From JANLQX01 sp043775075 (GTDB lineage: Bacteria > Actinomycetota > Acidimicrobiia > Acidimicrobiales > JANYDT01), in assembly GCA_043775075.1 (NCBI GenBank), contig JAYVSS010000185.1:1-30158 (forward strand): a stretch of DNA of 30,158 nt, read 5' to 3'. The position numbers were made by a program, and so were the translations under genes. Of this stretch, positions 16,094 to 24,089 are shown piece by piece (position 1 is the first letter of the stretch; each line of letters begins with the position of its first letter). The notes under the pieces were generated by a model that was not told the DNA's origin, made no database searches, and saw only the letters and a list, made by a program, of their open reading frames with translations.

Positions 16094-17317
16094 CTACTTC
16101 ACGCCCGCCGAGGCCTGGTTCTCCACGAAATATCGCTGGGCGGCGATGAACACGAGGATCGGCACCGTGACGGCGAGCGCAACGGCGGCGAAGACGAGCT
16201 GCGGCTTGTCGGCGGCGCGTCCTCCGAGTTGGCTCAGCGAAATAGTAAGTACATGGAGCTTTTCGTTGGCGCTCACGGACACGAGGGGCCAGATGAAGCT
16301 GTTCCATGCGTACAGGAAGGTGAATGTGGAGAGGGTGGCCACGGCCGGCCAGGAGAGAGGCACCAGTACCTTCCACAACACCTGCATCTGTGTGGCCCCG
16401 TCGATGGTGGCCGCCTCGTCGAGATCCTTCGGAATCGTCAGGAAGAACTGGCGCATGAGGAAGGTGCCATAGGCACTGAAGATGAACGGGAAAATGAGTG
16501 ACGACAGGTGATTGTTCCAGCCCATCCACACCATGAGTTTGAACAGCGGAATGATGAGCAGCACAAAGGGGATCATCACTGACCCTAGGTACACGGCAAA
16601 GATGGCGTCGCGACCACGGAACTGGATCCGACTGAACGCGAAACCTCCCATGATCGACGTGACGACTGTGCCGAACACGACCAGCATTGTCACCAGAGAG
16701 GTGTTCCACAGCGACTGGTCGATGTTCTGAAGTTTTCGCACCTCGCTGTAGTTTTCGGTGCGGAAATACAGACGTTCATCGCGAGTGGCGAGACGGGGGT
16801 TGGCCACGATATCTGGCAACTTTTTTTGCGGATCAGCGAAGCGGCCGCGAGTCGTCTTCGCCACCTGCGCCAGCTCAAGCTCCTTCCCATTCACAGTGAC
16901 TTTGAATGCGCCGACCTCCTCGCCCGTGGCCAACTTGATCTTTTTCGGGTTGGCATACCCGCCCACGGGAGTGAGGTCGAGCGGTTTTCGCTCGATACGT
17001 GGCCCGGTCTCCTTTCCGGCGGCGTCCACCGGCGCCAACAGAGAAACGTCGATGCCGGCCTCGACGAGACCATACGTGCGCGTACCATTTCCGGGAACGT
17101 TGACTCTGTACAGCGGAACCTGCTTTCCATCGATCGTCGCCACGTTCTGTTTGCGAGGAAGGACGGTGGGCGGATCACGGAAGATGTCTGAGCCTTCTTT
17201 GAACGACGCCGCTAGTGCGTAGATGAAGGGAAAGGTCATCATCAAACCGAAACCGGTAAGAACGGCATACGCCGCGAGCCGGGCAGGCAGACGCTCTGAT
17301 CGACGCTTGACGGCCAT
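16094..17317 (-). CDS. Carbohydrate ABC transporter permease, MalG type with a large external insert
   Basis: This is a membrane subunit of the sugar importer. The ATG at 17317 is preceded by AAGGAG with 7-base spacing. The 407-residue product is about 120-130 residues longer than typical MalG. Helix 1 (about residues 15-37) is followed by the usual SFKEGSDIFRDPPTVLP, then an extra segment (about 53-185) that is probably beta-rich and lies outside the membrane. It includes VATIDGKQVPLYRVNVPG and FKVTVNGKELELAQV. The normal core resumes at ENYSEVRKLQNIDQSLWNTSLV. The coupling loop DEAATIDGATQMQVLWKVL is intact (about residue 300). The C-terminus RYFVENQASAGVK is typical for the family. It is the last gene of the operon. 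Confidence 0.93.
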   Translation of the reverse strand: MAVKRRSERLPARLAAYAVLTGFGLMMTFPFIYALAASFKEGSDIFRDPPTVLPRKQNVATIDGKQVPLYRVNVPGNGTRTYGLVEAGIDVSLLAPVDAAGKETGPRIERKPLDLTPVGGYANPKKIKLATGEEVGAFKVTVNGKELELAQVAKTTRGRFADPQKKLPDIVANPRLATRDERLYFRTENYSEVRKLQNIDQSLWNTSLVTMLVVFGTVVTSIMGGFAFSRIQFRGRDAIFAVYLGSVMIPFVLLIIPLFKLMVWMGWNNHLSSLIFPFIFSAYGTFLMRQFFLTIPKDLDEAATIDGATQMQVLWKVLVPLSWPAVATLSTFTFLYAWNSFIWPLVSVSANEKLHVLTISLSQLGGRAADKPQLVFAAVALAVTVPILVFIAAQRYFVENQASAGVK

Positions 17318-17365
17318 GTCAGTTCTCCTTTAGATCATCAGTGGACATACTAAAGCAGCCGAGCA

Positions 17366-19015
17366 TCAGAAGCCTCCAGCGGTGTCACGTTGGCGACGGA
17401 ACTGCACGAGAGTGAATCCGAAAATTAACAAGAAGAGCACCCAGGCAACTGCCGATGCATATCCGAAGCCGAGCTCTCGAAACCCGGCGTTGTAGAGATA
17501 ACTCACCGGAGTCAGCGCCGAGTTTTCCGGTCCCGTGCCCGGCGTGCCCGAAGCAGAAAACAATAGATATGGCTCGCTGAACAACTGCAAGGCCAAGATG
17601 CTCGTGGTGGTGGTGACGTACAACGTCGTGGGCGCCAGCATGGGAACGGTCACCCGACGGAAGGTGACCCACCATCCAGCACCGTCGATATCTGCGGCTT
17701 CGTAGACATCGGATGGAAGCCCCTGTAACCCGGCGAGAAAAAGCACGGTGTTGAAGCCGATGGTCTGCCACACAAAGACGATGATCACCGACCACAGAGC
17801 CACCTTTTTGTCGGAGAGCCACTGGATGTTCACGGAATCAACGCCGAAAATTCCAAGAACTCTTTCGAGGGCGTAGTTCAGAAATCCGAGGGTGGACGAG
17901 TACATCTGCTTCCACAGTGTGGCCACGGCCACGATGCCCGCTACCGACGGAATGAAGAAAATGGCTCGAAAGAACTTCATCCCGCGCAACTTCGAATTCA
18001 GAAGCTGGGCCAGAAACAGCGCTGGAATAATGGCCAACGGGAGGGCGAAAAAGGCGAACACGACAATGTTGCGCATGGCCAACCAGAACAATTTGTCGCG
18101 GGCCCCGAGCACCCAGTGGCCACCAAACCAATCGACCCGCATCAGTTCTGCGTACCCCTTCTTTAGTACCCCCGATGCCGGTGCCGTAGCCGATTTCACC
18201 GAGGAAAAGTCCAGGCTGAAGATCTTCTGGTAGTTGCCAATGCCGCTCCACTTCGGCGATGTCACGCCCTTCCAGTTGGTGAGGCTGGCGTAGAGGGAAA
18301 AGATCAGGGGCCCAGCAAAGAACGTCAGGAACCCAATGGCGTTGGGCGACAGAAAAAGCCAACCGGTGAGCGACCGCCGCTGCTCGTTGGTCATGCCGAG
18401 ATGGCGGGTCACCGCCGGAGACCACACCACTCGAGCGACGAGCAGCGAACCGATGGCCAGCGCCAAGAGCGCAATGCGGTGCGCATCGCCCAAGCGCGAC
18501 GCTCCTTCGAGCAACGCCTGGGGGACCTTCCACACGAAGAACAACACCAACGCGGCGAGGCCCGCCATCATCGGCCCGGCCTTGATCAACACCGGCGCCC
18601 CGGGCCGGCCGGCCAAGCGTCCATCGCGTGCAACACTCCGGAGCCAGAACCCGAGCACAATCATGAGGAGAAACGGCACGCCCCGCCCGAAGATGCCCGC
18701 CCATGCGTCGATCCCGTCGATGGCCCCGATGTCGTTGAGAAACATGGCGAACGAGAAGATGCCAACGATCGTCGAAACACCAAGAGCGGCCGTCATCCCT
18801 CGCCGCCGGTCGGTCAACAGACCGTGGGCGCCGAGCGCACCAAAGGCGGCGACCAGCCCGGCGGCGCAGACGATGCCGATCTTGGCGGCGGGCGCTCTTC
18901 CACTGGATAACCCGGCTACTGCTCCGGCTAGCCCGAGCGCCCCCAACAGCCCCGACCCAACCGCCGCCGGCAACAAGAGTGCCGGTCGGAGCGTGCCACT
19001 CAAGGCAACCGTCAT
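17366..19015 (-). CDS. Carbohydrate ABC transporter permease, MalF type with an N-terminal membrane extension
   Basis: This is the partner of the MalG-like subunit. The start at 19015 has AAGGGA about 8 bases upstream. At 549 residues it is roughly 250 longer than ordinary MalF-like permeases. The first ~210 residues form about six additional hydrophobic segments (for example GIVCAAGLVAAFGALGAHGL and VPFLLMIVLGFWLRSVARDG). The MalF core then begins at GWLFLSPNAIGFLTFFAGPL. A further ~50-residue insert follows NYQKIFSLDFSS. The coupling loop is YEAADIDGAGWWVTFRRVTV. A 48-base gap separates it from the MalG gene. The function of the extra helices is not known to me. No ATPase gene lies nearby, so a shared MsiK-type ATPase may serve this system. 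Confidence 0.92.
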   Translation of the reverse strand: MTVALSGTLRPALLLPAAVGSGLLGALGLAGAVAGLSSGRAPAAKIGIVCAAGLVAAFGALGAHGLLTDRRRGMTAALGVSTIVGIFSFAMFLNDIGAIDGIDAWAGIFGRGVPFLLMIVLGFWLRSVARDGRLAGRPGAPVLIKAGPMMAGLAALVLFFVWKVPQALLEGASRLGDAHRIALLALAIGSLLVARVVWSPAVTRHLGMTNEQRRSLTGWLFLSPNAIGFLTFFAGPLIFSLYASLTNWKGVTSPKWSGIGNYQKIFSLDFSSVKSATAPASGVLKKGYAELMRVDWFGGHWVLGARDKLFWLAMRNIVVFAFFALPLAIIPALFLAQLLNSKLRGMKFFRAIFFIPSVAGIVAVATLWKQMYSSTLGFLNYALERVLGIFGVDSVNIQWLSDKKVALWSVIIVFVWQTIGFNTVLFLAGLQGLPSDVYEAADIDGAGWWVTFRRVTVPMLAPTTLYVTTTTSILALQLFSEPYLLFSASGTPGTGPENSALTPVSYLYNAGFRELGFGYASAVAWVLFLLIFGFTLVQFRRQRDTAGGF

Positions 19016-19120
19016 GGTGAAATCCCTTCACTGGAATGCTTCTGGTCGAGAGAATGCCGTCGCGACGGCGAGGTCGGTCGCAAACTTTGCCGCCGCACAC
19101 GTCAACGATCATCGAAGACA

Positions 19121-19169
19121 ACGAGACCCCGGCTTCGATGCGTCGAAACGCACCGGGCCGGGGCCTCGT
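19121..19169 (-). promoter_or_regulatory. Intercistronic hairpin between sugar-binding protein and permease genes
   Basis: Long arms 19157-19169 and 19121-19133 form a 13-base-pair stem. It is fully paired in minus-strand RNA with one G-U pair, whereas a plus-strand RNA would have an A-C mismatch. Inside it is a second hairpin, TGCGT-TTCG-ACGCA (19152-19139 on the minus strand). It starts 14 bases after the binding-protein stop. There is no U-tract, so it may protect the 3' end of a short binding-protein mRNA and reduce expression of the permeases. Confidence 0.65.
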
Positions 19170-19182
19170 CAAACAGCAAAAA

Positions 19183-20685
19183 TCAAGCGGTGAAGGCGGC
19201 GGTGTTGATTTCGCCGGCCTTGCCCTTGAAGTCGTCGAGCGTCGATGTGCCCTTCATGACGCCCTCGACCAACGGACCAGCCGCCCCATCGAACTTCGGC
19301 CATGAACCGGCCCACAGCGGACCTTCGGCGGTGGGCTTGTTCTTCGGATCGATGCCGTCCAAGAACGCCTGGTTGTTGGCCGGCGGGCTGTACGACAGGA
19401 ATGCCTTCTTGGCCTCGTCGGAGACCCGGCTCGGGATGTTGGCTCCGAGCTCGGCGATCTTGGCCTGAATATCGGCGCGGGTGAGGGCGCGCACGAGCTT
19501 CCATGCACCTTCACGATTCTTGGTTTTGGCGTTGACGGCGTAGGAGCCCCAGAACAGCCAGTTGCCCGAAGTGCCCTGCGGACCCTTCGGAAGACCGACG
19601 ACGTCCCAGTTGAACTTCACGTTGGCACGAGCACCGGGCGTGGCCCAACGACCGTTCTGGAACATGGCGACGTTGCCAGCATTGAACACCGGCTCCGGAT
19701 CCTCGCCATAGGGAACGGCGACCTTGAGGTCGTTATAAATGGTGCGAGCGAACTCAAGACCCTTGAGGGCCTCGGGGGTGTCGAGCGCCTCTGCGGTGCG
19801 GTCAGCGTTGAAGAAACTGCCGCCGGCGGCGTTGACCCACACGCCGTAGGGGCCCCACCATGCGCTGGCGCCATAGCCAAACTTGCCTCCGCCGAGGGCG
19901 GTGACCTTCTTGGCGACACCGAGGAAGGCATCCCAGTCCCACTTGCCCGCCTTTTCGAGCTCGCGGGGATCGTCGGCGCCAGCCTCCTTGATGAGGTCCA
20001 TGTTGAGATAAAGGGCAAACGTCGATACGTCGCGGGGGAGGCCCCACAGCGCCTTGCCGGTGGCCTTGGCCGCCGGGTCGTAGGTGAGGTGGAACATCGG
20101 GCCTTCGTAGAAGTCCGAATCCTTGTAGTCGGTTTCCTTGGTGGCCAGGTCACGAAGGTTGGAGGTGAGCCCGTTTGTGGCGAAGTCGGCGGTGTCAGTG
20201 CCGGGGATCCAGAACACGTCGGGGGCGGTGCCGCCGGCGATCTCCGTCTTCAGCTGATCCTGGTACGGCGAGCCTTCCGAACCGCCCTTGGAGTATTCGA
20301 GGGTGAAGTCCTTGAACTCCGGCTGCAGGAGGTCCGAGATCGACTTGTAGAGGTTGGCTTCGGCGTCGTTGTCCGGGCGGGTGCGCCAGACCAGCTTGGG
20401 CGTGTCGCCGCTAGCGACTGCTGCTGCTGAGGTTTCCGCCGCCGCTGCGCTGGTCTCGGCTGCTGCCGCCGACGTTTCGGCGGCCGTTGCGGTGGTTTCG
20501 GCGGCCGCTGCCACGGTGGTGTCGGCGGCCTTTTTGTCTTTGCTGCAGGCGGCGAGGATTGTCCCCATGGCCGGCGCGGCGAGGCCGAGCACGGCACCAC
20601 GCTTGAGGATGTCTCGGCGGGAAAGGCCCTTGGACGTGGCCTCGTCGAGAAGTTGTTGTTCGGCGGAATTGGGCTCGAAAGCCAT
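19183..20685 (-). CDS. Sugar ABC transporter substrate-binding lipoprotein with Tat signal
   Basis: This is the ligand-binding component of the sugar importer, probably exported folded. The frame is open to 20787, but the ATG at 20685 is chosen because GGGGAG lies about 8 bases upstream. The 500-residue product has a twin-arginine motif SRRDILK (residues 22-28), a hydrophobic segment and a lipobox LAAC (44-47), then a repetitive Ala/Glu/Thr linker (AETSAAAAETS repeats, about residues 54-90). The remainder is a family-1 extracellular binding protein, with motifs such as GGTAPDVFWIPGTD and FQNGRWATPG. A Tat-plus-lipobox signal is well known for actinobacterial sugar-binding proteins. The gene heads an operon with two permeases. 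Confidence 0.93.
   Translation of the reverse strand: MAFEPNSAEQQLLDEATSKGLSRRDILKRGAVLGLAAPAMGTILAACSKDKKAADTTVAAAAETTATAAETSAAAAETSAAAAETSAAAVASGDTPKLVWRTRPDNDAEANLYKSISDLLQPEFKDFTLEYSKGGSEGSPYQDQLKTEIAGGTAPDVFWIPGTDTADFATNGLTSNLRDLATKETDYKDSDFYEGPMFHLTYDPAAKATGKALWGLPRDVSTFALYLNMDLIKEAGADDPRELEKAGKWDWDAFLGVAKKVTALGGGKFGYGASAWWGPYGVWVNAAGGSFFNADRTAEALDTPEALKGLEFARTIYNDLKVAVPYGEDPEPVFNAGNVAMFQNGRWATPGARANVKFNWDVVGLPKGPQGTSGNWLFWGSYAVNAKTKNREGAWKLVRALTRADIQAKIAELGANIPSRVSDEAKKAFLSYSPPANNQAFLDGIDPKNKPTAEGPLWAGSWPKFDGAAGPLVEGVMKGTSTLDDFKGKAGEINTAAFTA
20415..20520 (-). repeat. Low-complexity Ala/Thr-Glu linker repeats in the binding-protein gene
   Basis: Several degenerate copies of a 21-base unit encode AETSAAA-like heptads just after the lipid-attachment cysteine. 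In-frame length changes by slippage would lengthen or shorten the tether without harming the binding domain. Confidence 0.6.
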
Positions 20686-21087
20686 AAGAAGATCTCCCCT
20701 TCTTGGATAGATAGACCGCGGTTGGCGTGTTTGCCGACCGTGGCGGACTTCGCAACGTGGAGCACCATGGTCGCGAGGTACGGTCAAAAGGGAGCCGAAC
20801 GCCGACGATTTTGGTGACCGCAGTCACAATTCCGCCAAATCGTAGACGTTTCAGCAGTGTTTCGTCGTAACTGTCGTGCGCCGTCGACCGATTTAGCCCA
20901 CTCATGCCCACCTCACGGTTCACCGGGCAAAATGCTCCAAAGCATCGGCGTGAAGCGGGAATGTCTGATCCCCAAAAAACGCTGATGAAGTTCAACGAAC
21001 GAAGTGCCGATGGATCAGCCATCGGAAGCAATTTCGTCCAGACACTATGGGCCGACGGGGGCGTAGACTCGCCTGAGCCGTTCCAAT
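20686..21087. other. Divergent regulatory stretch between sugar importer and ftsH
   Basis: This 411-base gene-free space holds the CRP-like site listed separately and, on the minus strand, a TTGACC near 20788-20783 that could be a -35 element, though its -10 is poor. Forward frames across it end in frame with no family match. The ftsH ribosome site GGAGG lies at 21088-21092. I found no convincing ftsH promoter by eye. Confidence 0.4.
20813..20828. promoter_or_regulatory. CRP-like binding site upstream of the sugar importer operon
   Basis: GGTGA-N6-TCACA matches nine of ten fixed positions of the palindrome TGTGA-N6-TCACA used by CRP-family regulators, including mycobacterial CRP. It lies about 128 bases before the binding-protein start, and also upstream of ftsH. 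The sugar operon is the natural target. Occupancy is inferred. Confidence 0.45.
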
Positions 21088-21096
21088 GGAGGCAGA

Positions 21097-23190
21097 GTGA
21101 AGAAGAAGATTCCCCGCAGTGCTGGTTTCTACGTGCTGATCGCCCTCGTGGCGCTCCTCACGGCGTCACAGGTACTGAAGCAGGGCACCCCCACCAAAAA
21201 GCTCGCGTTCAGTGAGTTCCGGGCCCTGATCGACAAAAACCAAATCAAGGAAGCGAAGATCAATGTTCGCTCCAACACGGTCTCGGGCGAGCTCACGAGG
21301 CCGCTCAGGGCGGGCGAGCCGGTTAAATTCAATCTCAGTTATCCGAATGGCTACGAAGAAAAGCTCACCACGGCGCTGATTGACCACAAGGTCAAAGTCG
21401 ATACCAACGCCGAGCGGGAAAACGTCTGGCTGTCGATCCTCTTCCAGTTCCTCCCGATTATTCTGCTCTTTGGCCTCTTCATGTGGCTGATGAACTCAAT
21501 GCAGGGCGGTGGGAACCGCATCATGCAGTTTGGCAAGTCGAAGGCCAAGCTCCAGTCCAAGGACGCTCCCAAGGTGACTTTTGCCGATGTGGCGGGAGCC
21601 GACGAGGCGATTGAGGAGTTACGCGAGATCAAAGACTTCCTCCAAGACCCCGCCAAGTTCGCCGCTATCGGGGCCAAGATTCCCAAAGGCGTCTTGCTCT
21701 ACGGTCCACCGGGTACGGGCAAAACCCTGCTGGCCAAGGCCGTTGCCGGCGAGGCAGGCGTGCCATTCTTCTCGATCTCGGGTTCTGATTTTGTCGAGAT
21801 GTTCGTGGGCGTCGGTGCCTCCCGTGTTCGTGACCTGTTCGAGCAGGCCCGAGCCAACGCCCCGGCCATCATTTTCATCGACGAGATCGACGCTGTCGGT
21901 CGTCACCGCGGTGCCGGTATGGGTGGTGGTCACGACGAGCGTGAGCAGACGCTGAACCAGATGCTCGTCGAGATGGATGGTTTTGAAGCCCGCACGGGCG
22001 TTATCCTCATCGCCGCCACCAACCGTCCGGACATTCTCGATCCGGCGCTCCTGCGTCCCGGCCGTTTTGATCGCCAGATCAACGTGGACCGCCCCGACCT
22101 GGAAGGCCGCAAGGCGATGTTTCGAGTTCACGCCAAGGGCAAGCCGATTGCGCCTGACGTCGATCTCGACGTCATGGCCCGCAAGACGCCGGGCTTCACC
22201 GGCGCCGATATCGCCAACCTGTTGAACGAGGGGGCGCTTATTGCCGCTCGGCGCAACAAGTCGGTCATCACCATGTCGGAGATGGAAGCGGCCACCGATC
22301 GGGTGATCGCCGGTCCGGAAAAGAAGTCCCGGGTCATGCCCGAGAAGGATCTGTGGATCACGGCTATTCACGAAGGCGGCCACGCCCTTATCGGTCATGT
22401 GCTCGATGGTTGCGATCCAATCCACAAGGTCACGATCATTCCTCGCGGCCGGGCCCTCGGCCTCACCATGTCTTTGCCCACCGAGGATAAGTACAACTAC
22501 ACCCGTTCAGGTCTGCGGGATCAGTTGGCGATGCTTTTGGGCGGGCGCACGGCCGAAGAACTGTTCTTCGGCGAAATTACCACGGGTGCCTCCAACGACA
22601 TTGAGCGAGCCACCGCCATTGCTCGCTCGATGGTGACCGAGTACGGCATGAGCGACGTCCTGGGTCCGCAGCAGTTTGGTGGAGACAAGAACGGTGAGGT
22701 GTTCATGGGTCGTGATTTCGGTCGGGGCGCCACGTACTCAGACGATCTGACCTCCACAATCGACTCCGAGGTCGGTCATTTCATTGATACTGCGCACTCC
22801 ACGGCGCAGGACATCCTCACCACATATAAAGACGTGTTGGAGAGGTTCGCTCGCGAGCTGATGAAGCGTGAAACGCTGGACGCCGAGGAGATTGGTGTCA
22901 TCTTCAAAGACGCCACCAAGTGGACCAAGTCGCAAGACGACCCCACGCCCACCCCGGCGCCAATCAAGATCGACGGTACCCCGGTGCCCGTTGCTGAGCG
23001 TGAGCTGGTCGGCGTGTCGCGCCGTCGCGTCAGTGCTCTCTCCAACGCCAAAAGCCGCGCTGGCCGAGCATGGGAGGGCGCCAAGGAAGGTATGCGAGGC
23101 GGCGACGACGATGTCACGCCGCCGAAGGCACCGGCCGGGGCCCGCCCTCGTCGGGCCCGCCCCCAACTGGGAGCCGGCCCCACCGCCTGA
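21097..23190 (+). CDS. FtsH, membrane-bound AAA+ zinc metalloprotease
   Basis: This protease removes misassembled membrane proteins and short-lived regulators. The start is the GTG at 21097, with GGAGG 4 bases upstream. The 697-residue product has a first helix (about residues 9-26), an external FtsH_ext domain, and a second helix VWLSILFQFLPIILLFGLF (about 110-128). The AAA+ module has GPPGTGKT (203-210), Walker B IIFIDEID, and the second region of homology TNRPDILDPALLRPGRFDR (about 308-326). The zinc site reads HEGGH (425-429) where FtsH nearly always has HEAGH; the metal-binding HExxH remains. The third ligand Asp is about 501 in ASNDIERAT. The C-terminal tail of about 60 residues is basic and Pro-rich, as in other actinobacteria. 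Confidence 0.97.
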   Translation: MKKKIPRSAGFYVLIALVALLTASQVLKQGTPTKKLAFSEFRALIDKNQIKEAKINVRSNTVSGELTRPLRAGEPVKFNLSYPNGYEEKLTTALIDHKVKVDTNAERENVWLSILFQFLPIILLFGLFMWLMNSMQGGGNRIMQFGKSKAKLQSKDAPKVTFADVAGADEAIEELREIKDFLQDPAKFAAIGAKIPKGVLLYGPPGTGKTLLAKAVAGEAGVPFFSISGSDFVEMFVGVGASRVRDLFEQARANAPAIIFIDEIDAVGRHRGAGMGGGHDEREQTLNQMLVEMDGFEARTGVILIAATNRPDILDPALLRPGRFDRQINVDRPDLEGRKAMFRVHAKGKPIAPDVDLDVMARKTPGFTGADIANLLNEGALIAARRNKSVITMSEMEAATDRVIAGPEKKSRVMPEKDLWITAIHEGGHALIGHVLDGCDPIHKVTIIPRGRALGLTMSLPTEDKYNYTRSGLRDQLAMLLGGRTAEELFFGEITTGASNDIERATAIARSMVTEYGMSDVLGPQQFGGDKNGEVFMGRDFGRGATYSDDLTSTIDSEVGHFIDTAHSTAQDILTTYKDVLERFARELMKRETLDAEEIGVIFKDATKWTKSQDDPTPTPAPIKIDGTPVPVAERELVGVSRRRVSALSNAKSRAGRAWEGAKEGMRGGDDDVTPPKAPAGARPRRARPQLGAGPTA

Positions 23191-23257
23191 CCGGCGAATC
23201 ACTGTGCTTTGCGGCCCCCGCCGATAGGTCGACGTTTCTTGCGTCGGTCGTCTTGGC

Positions 23258-23273
23258 GGCCAGCAAGCTGGCC
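23258..23273 (+). terminator. Possible ftsH terminator stem
   Basis: GGCCAG-CAAG-CTGGCC forms a stable six-base-pair stem with a tetraloop about 70 bases after the ftsH stop. No T-run follows, so termination is only a suggestion. Confidence 0.3.
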
Positions 23274-23318
23274 GATTCAGTTCGCTGTGTCTCCTGGCCG
23301 GCTCGCCTCCTTTACGGT

Positions 23319-23351
23319 CCGGCTTTTTCTCTGGCAAAGAGAAAAAGTCGG
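23319..23351. repeat. Long inverted repeat upstream of the phosphatase-fold gene
   Basis: CCGG plus CTTTTTCTCT (23319-23332) pairs with AGAGAAAAAG plus TCGG (23338-23351) across a 5-base loop, giving 14 base pairs with one G-T. Because the 3' arm is purine-rich with no U-tract after it, it does not look like an intrinsic terminator in either direction. Confidence 0.6.
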
Positions 23352-23442
23352 GCCGTTTCGCATGTGGACGCCGTTTTGCGTCGGTACACTCACGTACTGG
23401 AAGCAACACGAGTGGCTCCCGACAAACCTCTGAGGAGTGAAC

Positions 23443-23937
23443 GTGCGCGGCAAGTGGTCGAAGGGTATCGAGCCTCGCAATTTTTGTTGGGTGATCAAGG
23501 ATGCGATAGCCATCTGCGAGCGTCCCGGCGGACACACCACCAACCATCGCCGGGTGCGCCGTCACGAAGAGATCATCTGGATTCGCGAGAAGGGCTTTGC
23601 TCGTGTTGTCTCGCTGATGCCTTCGCCTCATAATCTGCACGCATATGAAGAACTCCACGTTCCGTATGAGCACGTACCGTTTGGAACGCACGACGATCCG
23701 CGAATGATCGTTTCGGCGCTGTATCCGCAAATGCGGGCGTGGATTACCCGAGGCGACAAAGTTCTTATGCACACCGATGAAATAAATGATCGCCTCCAGG
23801 GCGTCCTCGGCGGCTATCTCCTTTACGCCGGCCTCATGAAAACCGGCCCCGAGGCCATCTCCGTCATCGAAGTGCTGTTCCAGCGCCAGCTCGGTACCGT
23901 CGGCCGTGAAGTTGTGGCCGCCGCCGCCACGCTGTAG
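23443..23937 (+). CDS. Phosphatase-fold protein lacking the catalytic cysteine
   Basis: The GTG at 23443 is preferred over that at 23437 because GAGGAG (23432-23437) lies 5 bases before it. The 164-residue product resembles small dual-specificity/tyrosine-phosphatase-like proteins of actinobacteria. It opens with EPRNFCWVIKD and continues with VVSLMPSPHNLHAYEEL, and an Asp pair in THDDP takes the usual general-acid position. The signature loop reads HTDEINDR (110-117), exactly spaced like HCx5R, but with Thr instead of the nucleophilic Cys and no Gly. It therefore is unlikely to hydrolyse phosphoesters by the normal route, and could bind phospho-ligands or proteins. It sits between ftsH and panC on the same strand. 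Similar proteins seem to share this replaced loop, from memory only. Confidence 0.7.
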   Translation: MRGKWSKGIEPRNFCWVIKDAIAICERPGGHTTNHRRVRRHEEIIWIREKGFARVVSLMPSPHNLHAYEELHVPYEHVPFGTHDDPRMIVSALYPQMRAWITRGDKVLMHTDEINDRLQGVLGGYLLYAGLMKTGPEAISVIEVLFQRQLGTVGREVVAAAATL

Positions 23938-24089
23938 GCCCGCTGTTCCGCCGGTGCTGACCGAGCCGCAGGGGCGTCGGTAGTGGTCTGCCTTCGGAAC
24001 AACCGGCGCGCCGACACTGCGCATCGGGGCTGGTTGTCGCCAGAACCTCGGCGCATCGACGCCCTCGTTGTACCTGCGACGGACCACTA
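23938..24089. other. Short gene-free gap before panC
   Basis: No gene, hairpin or clear promoter was recognised in these 152 bases. There is no strong ribosome site before the panC GTG. Confidence 0.4.

Larger units (their letters stand above)
23191..23442. other. Intergenic stretch after ftsH with several hairpins
   Basis: No gene is seen in these 252 bases. Short inverted repeats are common: the two hairpins listed separately, CGACG/CGTCG near 23230-23247, and GACGC/GCGTC near 23365-23382. The last two share the string TGCGTCGGT. Their function is unclear. Confidence 0.4.

Noticed and set aside
17838..19172. 444-codon minus-strand frame overlapping the MalF-like gene
   Set aside because: It lies in another frame of a well-supported permease gene and shows only Arg/Gly-rich low-complexity translation.
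22738..24087. 449-codon minus-strand frame opposite the 3' end of ftsH, the phosphatase-fold gene and the panC leader
   Set aside because: It crosses three features on the other strand, has Arg/His-rich composition and no family motif, so it is a GC-driven antisense shadow.
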